Shown here in pieces: positions 42,699-51,147 of a stretch of DNA of 64,000 nucleotides. Both the position numbers and the translations under genes were made by a program. Each line of letters starts with the position of its first letter. The first letter of the stretch is position 1. This DNA is from Marinibacterium anthonyi. GTDB lineage: Bacteria > Pseudomonadota > Alphaproteobacteria > Rhodobacterales > Rhodobacteraceae. The notes under the pieces are model-generated. The model searched no databases, was not told the origin of the DNA, and saw only the letters and a program-made list of their open reading frames with translations. The DNA lies in NCBI GenBank assembly GCA_003217735.2, contig CP031585.1, positions 124,001-188,000 of the forward strand, written 5' to 3'.

Positions 42699-44300
42699 TC
42701 AGGCGAACCACCACCGTTCGGCGATGCGGAACCCGTCGTGATCCCAGTGCGGCGCGACCGGCCCATGGGCGAGGCTGTTGTCGTAGGCCGAGACGAAGTT
42801 GTTGAAGATGATGACCAGGTTGCCGCCCTCGTCATGCACAAGCTGTTGCATTTCCTCGTACATCGCGCGGCGCGTGTCGGGGTCCATTTCGGACCGGGCG
42901 GCGACGAGCAATTCGTTGAAATGCGGGTCTTCCCACTGGGTTTCGTTCCAGGGCGCGCCCTTGGCCTGGCTGGTGGTGAACATCGCATCGGCCGAGGCGC
43001 GGCCGCTCCAGAAGGACGCGACCCAGGGGCGCTTCATCCAGATGTTGTCGAAATAGCCGTCGGCGGGTTCGCGGATGACCTCGATGTCGATGTTCGCCTT
43101 GGCCGCGCTTTCCCTGTACAGCAGCGCCGCGTCGACGCAGCCGGGGAAGACGACGTCCGAGACGTGAAGCTGGACCGAGAGGGAGTCGAGCCCGGATTTC
43201 TTGAGGTATTCCTTGGCCAGTTCCGGATCGTAACGGTGGATCGGTTCCGGGTTGATCGAGAATTTCACCGACGGCGCGATGGGATTGTCGTTGCCGACCA
43301 GACCGTGACCGTTGAAGACCTTCTTCAGGATCTCTTGGCGGTCCATGGCGTATTTCAGCGCCAGGCGCACGTTGTTGTCGTCGAACGGCGGGATCTGCAC
43401 GTTCATCGGAAAGGTGTAGTGGCCCAGCCCCGTGCTTTCGAGGATCTCGATGGACGTGTTGCGTTCCAGCAGCGGCAGCGTCTTCAGGTCGGGGCTGGCG
43501 ATGTAGTTGACCTCGCCCGACAGCAGCGCGGTGACGCGGGCGGCGGGGTCGGTGATGGCCAGGAATTCGACCTTGTCGAAATGCGGCAGGCCGGGCTTGT
43601 GGTAGTCCGGGTTGCGGTTGGCGATGACGGAAATGCCGGGGCGGAAGCTTTCCAGGATGAAGGGGCCGGTGCCGATGCCCTGGATCCAGTCGATCTGGCC
43701 TTCTTCGTCGGCGGGCATCATCACGAAATGCTGGTCGGCCAGCACATAGGGGAAGTCGATGTTGCCCTGGCTGAGGCGGATGGTGAACTTGCCGTCGCCG
43801 TCGTCGGTGATGTCTTCGACCGGGGTCAGCAGGGATTTGACGGCGGACCGGCTGTCTTCCTTGCCGTGGAACAGGATCGACGCGATCACGTCGTGCACCG
43901 TCAGGTCCTTGCCGTTGTGGAAGGTGACGCCGGGGCGCAGGGTGAAATGCCAGGTCTGGCCGCCGTCGGGGGTGTCGAAGGTTTCGGCCAGGTCGCCCAC
44001 GGCGTTGCCGTCGATGTCGACCTCGATCAGACCGTTGAAGATGGTGCCGTAGAACGCCGTCTGCCCGAAGGTGTCGGCCCAGCTGCCCGGATCCAGCGTG
44101 TCGGTGGTGGCGCCGTTGGCCAGCGCGAAGCGGGCGAAACCGCCCTGCTTGGGCTGCAGCGCCAGCGCGGCGCCGGGCAGCAGGTGGGCGAACATCGCGC
44201 CCGAGGCCAGCGCGGCGCTGCCTTTCAGGACGGACCGGCGGCTTGGGCCGGTGGCGGGCCGTTTCGGTGCGTGGCGGGCGGGTTTGATCGTGTCAGACAT
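42699..44300 (-). CDS. Peptide-type ABC binding protein, Tat-exported
   Basis: 533-residue family 5 solute-binding protein. The N-terminus SRRSVLKGSAALASGAMFAH (near residue 20) is a twin-arginine signal, unlike the Sec signal of the second system in this window. The mature part shows ETFDTPDGGQTWHFTLRPGV, TFHNGKDLTVHDVIASI and NVRLALKYAMDRQEILKKVF, standard for the OppA/DppA group. The start at 44300 follows GGGGA. It heads the operon: binding protein, two permeases, ATPase, HD protein, aldolase. A FCD-type operator lies 321 bases upstream. Ligand unknown. Confidence 0.9.
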   Translation of the reverse strand: MSDTIKPARHAPKRPATGPSRRSVLKGSAALASGAMFAHLLPGAALALQPKQGGFARFALANGATTDTLDPGSWADTFGQTAFYGTIFNGLIEVDIDGNAVGDLAETFDTPDGGQTWHFTLRPGVTFHNGKDLTVHDVIASILFHGKEDSRSAVKSLLTPVEDITDDGDGKFTIRLSQGNIDFPYVLADQHFVMMPADEEGQIDWIQGIGTGPFILESFRPGISVIANRNPDYHKPGLPHFDKVEFLAITDPAARVTALLSGEVNYIASPDLKTLPLLERNTSIEILESTGLGHYTFPMNVQIPPFDDNNVRLALKYAMDRQEILKKVFNGHGLVGNDNPIAPSVKFSINPEPIHRYDPELAKEYLKKSGLDSLSVQLHVSDVVFPGCVDAALLYRESAAKANIDIEVIREPADGYFDNIWMKRPWVASFWSGRASADAMFTTSQAKGAPWNETQWEDPHFNELLVAARSEMDPDTRRAMYEEMQQLVHDEGGNLVIIFNNFVSAYDNSLAHGPVAPHWDHDGFRIAERWWFA

Positions 44301-44620
44301 GTTTGGTCCCCATGTTGGTTCCTGTGGGCCGGTGAACCGGCTCTGATTGGTGCAAGGGTCACGGGCGCCCGGTCTTGCGACGGACGTTCGCGATGGGCGC
44401 GCCTGGCAGCAGCGCGACCCGTGATCTGCGGGCTTGCGCGCCCCTTTTCCGGTCAGGGCCGGAGATCGGGCGCAGCTGTCCTGTACCCGCCCGGCGTGCC
44501 GTGGTGGGTCAGGGGTGTGATTGTCCTTTTCATGCGTGCGCACCGGGGGTGCGGCAATGACGTCAGGGTCTGTTCTTGACGTCGCCCAAGAATGTCCGAA
44601 TCGCGTTTGAAATCAAGATA

Positions 44621-44640
44621 AAATTGTCGATGGTCGACCA
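44621..44640. promoter_or_regulatory. FCD/GntR operator, copy 2
   Basis: AAATTGTCGATGGTCGACCA, 19 of 20 bases identical to 36398-36417, including the palindrome TGGTCGACCA (44631-44640). It lies in the leader of the leftward ABC operon, 8.2 kb from copy 1. Confidence 0.65.
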
Positions 44641-44692
44641 TTTGAAATCTGTGTGAATGTTGGGCGACTGGGCGGAAAATGCGGGTTCGAAT

Positions 44693-44707
44693 GGTCGACA
44701 TTCGACC
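44693..44707. promoter_or_regulatory. Second operator-like inverted repeat
   Basis: GGTCGA-CAT-TCGACC shares the GGTCGA half-site with the FCD operator 62 bases away. It could be a secondary site for the same regulator. Confidence 0.4.
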
Positions 44708-44903
44708 TTGTGACTTGACGGATGGCTGGCGAACGCCCTGCGAAACAGGGGAATCATGGCTGAAAGACGGACAAGGTTCGAATCGTGCAAGGGAGGAAGG
44801 ATCGGTGCCCGGGACAACCGGCGTCACGCCGAACGGCAGGGATTGAGGTCCCGAGAACCTTTGCCCCGAAAACAGACGAACGATCCACCCGGTGGGCGGC
44901 GGC

Positions 44904-45824
44904 TTAGTCGTCTTCGGTCCGCCCGAATTCCACCACCCCGGCCAGCGCGTCCGAATTGCGCACCGCGTCCAGGAATGCCGTCTGCACCCGCTTGGGCGGT
45001 TCGGTGTTGCGGTAGATCGCGCAGACCGTCACCGGCTGGGTCGGGTAAAGCGGCCGGTAGTCGAGGTCGTAGCGATGGCCGGCATAGGCGGTCAGCGAAT
45101 CCACCAGCGTCGGGCCGACGCCGGCTTCGGCCAGCCGGCAGGCCAGCGCCTTGTCGCGCACCCGGGCGCGGGCATGGGTGCGCAGGTGGTCGTTCAGGTA
45201 ATTGTCCTCGAGGATCAGGTTCATCTTGCTGCCCGGCTCGAACAGGACCAGCGGGTAATCGGCCAGGTCCGACGCCGCGATCGCCAGCTTTTCCGACAGC
45301 GGATGCCCCGGAGGAAAGGCACAGACCATCTGGGCCAGGGCAAGTTCCTCGCACTCCAGGCCGGGACGGGGGCGGGGGTTCAGGGCAAAGCCGATGTCGG
45401 CCCGTCGGCTTTCCAGCGAGTCATACAGGTCGTCAAGCCGGCGGGAATCCAGGTTGATGCGCACGTCCGGCCGGGTGGCGATGAAATCGCGGATCACCGG
45501 GGGCATCAGCGCATTGGCCACGGACGAGGTGCAGACGATCTGCAGCGTGCCCATCGTGTTGGTCTTGCGGCTTTCCAGCCGCTGCGCAAAGACGTTGTAC
45601 AATTCGAAGATCGCCTCGCTGTCGCGAAAGATCTCTTCGGCGTCCGGGGTGGGCACCAACCGCTTGCCGACCCGGTCGAACAGGTCGAACCCGATCTGCG
45701 TCTCCATCTGGCGGATCGCGTTCGACACCGCCGGCTGCGATACCCGCAGCGATGCCGCCGCCGCCTGGGTTGTGCGGCTGCGCATGACTTCCCGGAAAAA
45801 TTCCAATTGTCGAAATGTTAGCAT
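44904..45824 (-). CDS. LysR-family regulator
   Basis: 306-residue LysR regulator. Winged helix TTQAAAASLRVSQPAVSNAI near residue 18, then RQMETQIGFDLFDRVGKRLV; effector domain from GTLQIVCTSSVANALMPPVI near 93. Divergent from the peptide-type ABC operon that ends in an amidohydrolase, and probably its activator. A T-N11-A type inverted repeat lies in the gap (45859-45873). It resembles OccR/NocR-type activators in layout, but I cannot assign the inducer. Confidence 0.85.
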   Translation of the reverse strand: MLTFRQLEFFREVMRSRTTQAAAASLRVSQPAVSNAIRQMETQIGFDLFDRVGKRLVPTPDAEEIFRDSEAIFELYNVFAQRLESRKTNTMGTLQIVCTSSVANALMPPVIRDFIATRPDVRINLDSRRLDDLYDSLESRRADIGFALNPRPRPGLECEELALAQMVCAFPPGHPLSEKLAIAASDLADYPLVLFEPGSKMNLILEDNYLNDHLRTHARARVRDKALACRLAEAGVGPTLVDSLTAYAGHRYDLDYRPLYPTQPVTVCAIYRNTEPPKRVQTAFLDAVRNSDALAGVVEFGRTEDD

Positions 45825-45858
45825 CGCGGCCCGGTCCCCTGCCAAAATCTGCGGCAAT

Positions 45859-45873
45859 ATAAATCCAACTTAT
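45859..45873. promoter_or_regulatory. LysR-type site (T-N11-A)
   Basis: ATAA-N7-TTAT (ATAAATCCAACTTAT), a dyad of the LysR T-N11-A form, 35 bases upstream of the LysR start and in the gap shared with the divergent ABC operon. Confidence 0.5.
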
Positions 45874-46033
45874 CAAGTGGCGTCGTTTATTAATCAACGG
45901 TGATATTGCCGGATGGGGGTGGCCCATGCTGACCTGAATGCACGGGTCCTCGTGCGGTGGGCGCACCTTGGGGCCGACGACAATCGGTCCGCGGATGGGC
46001 GGGCCGCAGACAACCGTCCAAGGGAGCTTTCAG

Positions 46034-47599
46034 ATGAGTTTGAGAAACACATTCGCCGCCCTCGCTGTCGCCGGCCTGATGGCCGGTACGGCCTCGGCCG
46101 ACGTGCTGCGCTGGTCCTCGCAGGGGGACATCGTGACGCTGGACCCCTACGCGCATACCGAAAGCTTTACCGCCAGCGTGCTGCACCACATCTACGAACC
46201 GCTGGTGCGCCGGTCGAAGACCTTGGAGATCGAACCGGCGCTGGCCACCGAATGGGACATCGTCGAACCGACGCGCTGGCGGTTCACCCTGCGCGAGGGC
46301 GTGACGTTCCACGACGGCGCGCCGTTCACCGCCGATGACGTGGTGGCATCGGTCGAACGCATGCTGCACCCGGATTCGCGGTCGCGCGGGAACCTGTCGC
46401 AGGTGACCGGGATCGAGAAGGTGGACGATTACACCGTCGATTTCATCATGGACGGCCCCTATCCGCTGCTGCTGAACGACCTGTCCGGCGTGTTCATCAT
46501 GGACAAGGAATGGCTGACGGAACACGACGCGCTGGAACCGGGCAACATCGCCACGGGCAAGACGTCTTATGCGTCGACCCATGCCAACGGCACCGGGCCT
46601 TTTGTCCTGGAAAGCTATGCGCCCGACGTGGGCACCGTGATGTCGGTGAACGAAAACTGGTGGGACACGCCCGAACACAACCTGACTGGCATCGAATTCC
46701 GCCCGATCACGTCGGATGCCACAAGGGTCGCCGCGCTGATGTCGGGTGAATTGGACATGATCGCGCCGGTGCCGTTGCAGGACATCAACCGGCTTGAGGC
46801 CGCGCCGGGCTTCAGCGTGGAACAGGAGCCGGCGCTGCGGCTGATCTTCCTGGGGCTGAACTATCGCGACGAACTGCTGGGCATGCCGGGTGAACCCAAC
46901 CCGCTGCTGGACGTGAACGTGCGCAAGGCGCTGTGGCACGGGATCAACCACGATGCGCTGCGCGAGAAGGTGATGCGCGGCAATTCCCGCACCGTGGGCA
47001 GCATGGTCGCCCCGCCGGTGCCGGGTTATTCCGAAGCCTCGGACGTGCCGCTGGACTTCGATCCGGAGCTGGCGAAACAGATGCTGGCCGACGCGGGCTA
47101 TCCCGACGGCTTTTCGGTCAAGCTGGATTGTCCGAACGACCGCTACATCAACGACGAGGCGATCTGTGTCGCGGTCAAGGCGATGTGGGAACAGATGAGC
47201 CTGAGCGTCGACCTGAACACCGAAAGCCGCGCGACCTATTTCCCCAAGGCGTCGAACGGCGAAACCGACATCTACATGCTGGGCTGGGCGACCCTGCCGG
47301 CGATGGACACCTGGAGCGTGATCCGCGCGCTGCTGGCAACCCAGGACGGGTCCATGGGCGGCAACAATTACAACGGGTTGTCCGATCCGCGCATCGACGA
47401 GATCGCGGCGCAGGTCGCGGTGGAGCTGGACGAGGACAAGCGCCGCGCGCTGATGGCCGAGGCGCTGCAGATCACCCACGACCGGGCCTATTACATCCCG
47501 CTGCACCAGCAGCCGGTGGCGATGGCCCTGCGTGACGGCGTGACCGTGCCGCAGTTCCCGGACGAATACATCCGCCTGTGGTTCGCGACGATCGAGTGA
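46034..47599 (+). CDS. Peptide-type ABC binding protein
   Basis: 521-residue family 5 solute-binding protein with a Sec signal (residues 1-22, cleavage after ASA). VLRWSSQGDIVTLDPYAHTE opens the mature protein; RWRFTLREGVTFHDGAPFTA near 85 and DVNVRKALWHGINHDALREK near 295 are group marks. AAGGGAG precedes the ATG at 46034. It heads a compact operon: binding protein, two permeases, dual ATPase, amidohydrolase. The last gene suggests a cyclic or amine-bearing ligand such as a nucleobase or guanidino compound, which is inference. Confidence 0.9.
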   Translation: MSLRNTFAALAVAGLMAGTASADVLRWSSQGDIVTLDPYAHTESFTASVLHHIYEPLVRRSKTLEIEPALATEWDIVEPTRWRFTLREGVTFHDGAPFTADDVVASVERMLHPDSRSRGNLSQVTGIEKVDDYTVDFIMDGPYPLLLNDLSGVFIMDKEWLTEHDALEPGNIATGKTSYASTHANGTGPFVLESYAPDVGTVMSVNENWWDTPEHNLTGIEFRPITSDATRVAALMSGELDMIAPVPLQDINRLEAAPGFSVEQEPALRLIFLGLNYRDELLGMPGEPNPLLDVNVRKALWHGINHDALREKVMRGNSRTVGSMVAPPVPGYSEASDVPLDFDPELAKQMLADAGYPDGFSVKLDCPNDRYINDEAICVAVKAMWEQMSLSVDLNTESRATYFPKASNGETDIYMLGWATLPAMDTWSVIRALLATQDGSMGGNNYNGLSDPRIDEIAAQVAVELDEDKRRALMAEALQITHDRAYYIPLHQQPVAMALRDGVTVPQFPDEYIRLWFATIE

Positions 47600-47603
47600 C
47601 CTG

Positions 47604-48575
47604 ATGGCCCGAATGCTTCTTTCCCGACTGGTGCAGGCCGTGCTTGTCATGCTGGCCGTCACGGCGTTGTCCTTCGCGATGTTCCGCTTCGTGGGCGACC
47701 CGGTGCAGCTGATGTCGCGAGAGGACGCATCCGTCACGGAGCGCGAGGCGCTTCGTGACAGCCTTGGGCTGAACGATCCGATCATCGTGCAATACGGCCG
47801 GTTCCTGGGCCGTATCGCGACCGGCGATTTCGGGATCAGCTTTCGTAATCAGCGCGACGTGGCCGAGCTGATCGCCGAACGCGCGCCGGCGACGCTGGAG
47901 CTGGTGTTCGTGGCGACGATCCTGTCGCTGCTGATCGGCATTCCGGCGGGCGTCCTGTGTGCGCTCAGGCCCAACGGGGTGCTCAGCCGGCTGGTGCAGT
48001 CGGGGTCGCTGGTGGGGATTTCGGTGCCGACCTTCGTGACGGGGACGCTGCTGATCCTGGTGTTCTCGGTCTCGCTGCGCTGGCTGCCGTCCTTCGGGCG
48101 TGGGCAGACGGTGGACCTGGGGTGGTGGACGACCGGGTTCCTGACGGCGTCGGGGCGGGCTGCGCTGGTGCTGCCGGCGCTGACGCTGGCGCTGTATTCC
48201 ATGACGCTGATCATGCGGCTGGTCCGGTCGGAAATGATCGACATCCTGTCGTCGGATTACGTCCGGTTCGCCCGCGCGCGGGGCCTGCCCGCGCGGCATA
48301 TCCATTTCCGGTTGGCGCTGAAGAACGCGATGATGCCGGTGATCACGGTAACGGGCCTGCAGGTCGGATCGCTGATCGCCTTCGCCATCGTGACCGAGAC
48401 GATCTTTCAATGGCCTGGGCTGGGGCTGTTGTTCATGCAGGCGGTGATCTTTGTCGATATCCCGGTGATGACAGCCTACCTGCTGCTGGTCGCCGGGGTC
48501 TTCGTGGTGATCAACACGCTGGTCGACCTGACCTATGTACTGGTCGATCCGCGCCTGCGGACGCGGGGCGTCTGA
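47604..48575 (+). CDS. Peptide-type ABC permease (DppB-like)
   Basis: 323-residue inner-membrane permease with about six helices. LLSRLVQAVLVMLAVTALSF is the first, followed by LREGV-like DppB spacing, VQYGRFLGRIATGDFGISFR near 55 and the EAA loop ARARGLPARHIHFRLALKN near 225. It starts 4 bases after the binding-protein stop and ends 1 base before the next permease. Confidence 0.9.
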   Translation: MARMLLSRLVQAVLVMLAVTALSFAMFRFVGDPVQLMSREDASVTEREALRDSLGLNDPIIVQYGRFLGRIATGDFGISFRNQRDVAELIAERAPATLELVFVATILSLLIGIPAGVLCALRPNGVLSRLVQSGSLVGISVPTFVTGTLLILVFSVSLRWLPSFGRGQTVDLGWWTTGFLTASGRAALVLPALTLALYSMTLIMRLVRSEMIDILSSDYVRFARARGLPARHIHFRLALKNAMMPVITVTGLQVGSLIAFAIVTETIFQWPGLGLLFMQAVIFVDIPVMTAYLLLVAGVFVVINTLVDLTYVLVDPRLRTRGV

Positions 48576-48576
48576 C

Positions 48577-49479
48577 ATGGCCACCGCAGTGAAACGCCTG
48601 ACCCGGGTGATGCCGCCCTACGTCATCTGTGCCGCCGCCGTGGGCCTGATGATCATCCTTGCCGCCGTCTTCGCCCCCTGGATCGCGCCGCAGGATCCGA
48701 CATCGACCATGAGCTTCAACCTGATGGACAGCGAACTGCCCCCCATGTGGGTCGAAGGCGGCGATCCGCGCTATCTGCTGGGCACCGACAACCAGGGGCG
48801 CGACCTGCTGTCGGCGATCCTGTACGGCACGCGGATTTCCGTGATGATCGGCGCGGGCGCGGTTCTGCTGGCGGCGACGGTGGGTGTGTCGCTGGGGCTG
48901 GTCGCGGGGTATTTCGGCGGCTGGGTGGAAACGGTGGTGATGCGCATCGCCGATGTCTTCCTGTCGCTGCCGACGATCCTTCTGGCGCTGCTGGTGGCGG
49001 GGATCGCCCGGGCGCTGATCCCCGATGCCGACAGCGTGTTCTGGGCGCCGATCATCCTGATCGCGGCGATCGGTATCAATGAATGGGTGCAATACGCCCG
49101 CACCACCCGCGCCTCGACCATGGTCGAGGCGTCGCGCGACTATGTCCGCGCGGTGCGCATCATGGGGCTGCCTCGCGCGCGGATCCTGTTCCGCCACATC
49201 CTGCCCAATATCGTCGGCCCGGTGCTGGTGATCTCAACCATCAACCTCGCCGCCGCCGTGCTGACCGAGGCGACGCTGTCCTTCCTGGGTGTCGGCATGC
49301 CGCCGGATTACCCGTCGCTGGGCACGCTGATCCGCATCGGCAACGAATTCGCCTTTTCCGGCATCTGGTGGATCACGCTGTTCCCGGCCGTCACGCTGGT
49401 GGCGCTGGTGCTGGCGGTCAACATCACCGGCGACTGGCTGCGCGACCGGTTCAACCCCAAGCTTGGGGGAAAATCATGA
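48577..49479 (+). CDS. Peptide-type ABC permease (DppC-like)
   Basis: 300-residue inner-membrane permease. YLLGTDNQGRDLLSAILYGT near residue 67 is the DppC hallmark; the EAA loop AVRIMGLPRARILFRHILPN is near 195 and LTEATLSFLGVGMPPDYPS near 230. Its stop overlaps the ATPase start (ATGA). Confidence 0.9.
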   Translation: MATAVKRLTRVMPPYVICAAAVGLMIILAAVFAPWIAPQDPTSTMSFNLMDSELPPMWVEGGDPRYLLGTDNQGRDLLSAILYGTRISVMIGAGAVLLAATVGVSLGLVAGYFGGWVETVVMRIADVFLSLPTILLALLVAGIARALIPDADSVFWAPIILIAAIGINEWVQYARTTRASTMVEASRDYVRAVRIMGLPRARILFRHILPNIVGPVLVISTINLAAAVLTEATLSFLGVGMPPDYPSLGTLIRIGNEFAFSGIWWITLFPAVTLVALVLAVNITGDWLRDRFNPKLGGKS

Positions 49480-51146
49480 CGCAAGCGCTTGAGATCAGCG
49501 GCCTGCGCGTCGAATACCCGCGCGACGACGGCGTGTTCGCCGCCGTGGACGACCTGTCGCTGGCCATCGGCGCGGGCGAGATCCACGCGCTGGTGGGGGA
49601 ATCCGGGGCCGGGAAATCGACGGTGGGCAATTGCATCATGGGTCTGCTGGACCCGCCGGGCCGCATCGCGGCCGGGTCGATCCGGGTGGCGGGGCGCGCG
49701 CTGGACACCGCCACGGGCCGGGTGGAGGGGTTGCGCCCGGGGCGCGACATCGGCGCGATCTTCCAGGATCCGATGACGGCGCTGAACCCGCTGTTCACCA
49801 TCGGTCAGCAATTGTGCGAAGGCATGCGCCACCACCTGAAACTTGGCCGGGCCGAGGCGCGCGCGAAGGCGCTGGAGCTGATGCGCGCGGTCCAGATCCC
49901 CGATCCCGAGGCAAGGCTGGACCAGTATCCGCACCAATTGTCGGGCGGGCAAAGGCAACGGGTGGTCATCGCCTCGGCGCTGTCCTGCGATCCCGACCTG
50001 CTGGTGGCGGACGAACCGACAACGGCGCTGGATGTCAGCGTGCAGGCGACGATCCTGGACCTGCTGCGCGATCTCGCGCAGCGGCGCAGGCTGGGCGTGT
50101 TGCTGATCACCCACAACATGGGGGTGGTCGCCCAGATCTCGGACAAGGTGACGATCATGCGCCATGGCCGCACCGTGGAACACGGGGCGTCGCGCGATGT
50201 TCTGGGCAATCCCACCGCCGAATACGCCCGCGCCCTGATCGGCGCCGTGCCCCGGCTGGACCGCAAGCTGCACCGCTTCCCGGTGATCGAGTCGCAGGAC
50301 GAAGCCGAAACCGCCGCGCAGGCGCGGCTGGCGGGCCGCGTGCAGCGGCCGGCGGGCGCGGGGGCGGACCTGTTGTCGGTGGAAAACGTCGGCATCACCT
50401 ATGGCGGCGGGTTGCTGGGCGCGCCGGCGTTCAAGGCGGTGACGGGGGCGAGTTTCGCGGTGAAGCGGGGCGAGATCTTCGGCATCGTGGGCGAATCCGG
50501 CAGCGGCAAATCCTCGCTCGCCAGCGCCATCGCCGGGCTGCTGCCGATCGACGAAGGCCGGATGCTGTTCAAGGGTGCCCCCCTGCGGATGCGCCGCCGG
50601 CAATCGGAACGCCGGGCGATCCAGATGATCTTTCAGGATCCCTATTCCTCGCTGAACCCGCGCATGCGCACCGGTGCGGCCGTCAAGGAACCGCTGGACT
50701 TCTTCGGCAGCGACGGGCTGACACCCGAAACCCTGTTCCAGGCCGTGGGCCTGCCGGCCGAGGCCGCCGGGCGCTATCCCCATGCCTTTTCCGGCGGGCA
50801 GCGGCAGCGGATCTCCATCGCGCGGGCGCTGGCGGGGCAGCCCGACCTGTTGATCTGCGACGAACCGACCAGCGCGCTGGATGTCAGCGTGCAGGCGCGG
50901 GTGCTGAACCTGCTGAAGGACCTGCGCGACCGTACCGGGCTGACCATGCTGTTCATCAGCCACGACCTGAGCGTCGTGCGCCAGATGTGCGACCGCGTGG
51001 CGGTCATGAAATCGGGGCGCATCGTCGAGCTGGAAGATGCCGAGACCCTATTCACGCAGCCGCGCGATCCCTACACGCGCGACCTGCTGTCCCTTATCCC
51101 GACGCTGGACGGCCTTGCCCCGGCGCCCCAACCCGCAGGAGCATGA
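49476..51146 (+). CDS. Peptide-type ABC transporter, fused dual ATPase
   Basis: 556-residue fusion of two ABC ATPase domains. First: Walker A ALVGESGAGKST near 40, LSGGQRQRVVIASALSCDP near 160, LLVADEPTTALDVSVQA. Second: Walker A GIVGESGSGKSS near 335, FSGGQRQRISIARALAG near 435, LLICDEPTSALDVSVQA. Both sites look complete, unlike the first fused ATPase in this window, whose second Walker B is altered. It overlaps the permease upstream and ends 1 base before the amidohydrolase TTG start. Confidence 0.9.
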   Translation: MTQALEISGLRVEYPRDDGVFAAVDDLSLAIGAGEIHALVGESGAGKSTVGNCIMGLLDPPGRIAAGSIRVAGRALDTATGRVEGLRPGRDIGAIFQDPMTALNPLFTIGQQLCEGMRHHLKLGRAEARAKALELMRAVQIPDPEARLDQYPHQLSGGQRQRVVIASALSCDPDLLVADEPTTALDVSVQATILDLLRDLAQRRRLGVLLITHNMGVVAQISDKVTIMRHGRTVEHGASRDVLGNPTAEYARALIGAVPRLDRKLHRFPVIESQDEAETAAQARLAGRVQRPAGAGADLLSVENVGITYGGGLLGAPAFKAVTGASFAVKRGEIFGIVGESGSGKSSLASAIAGLLPIDEGRMLFKGAPLRMRRRQSERRAIQMIFQDPYSSLNPRMRTGAAVKEPLDFFGSDGLTPETLFQAVGLPAEAAGRYPHAFSGGQRQRISIARALAGQPDLLICDEPTSALDVSVQARVLNLLKDLRDRTGLTMLFISHDLSVVRQMCDRVAVMKSGRIVELEDAETLFTQPRDPYTRDLLSLIPTLDGLAPAPQPAGA

Positions 51147-51147
51147 C

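Larger units (their letters stand above)
44301..44903. other. Control region, 603 bp
   Basis: No gene is recognised between the ABC binding-protein gene and the LysR gene. It contains two operator-like sites (44621-44640 and 44693-44707). The AT-richer stretch 44596-44660 around the first site is the likely promoter area of the leftward operon; the long leader of about 300 bases is unexplained. Confidence 0.5.
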
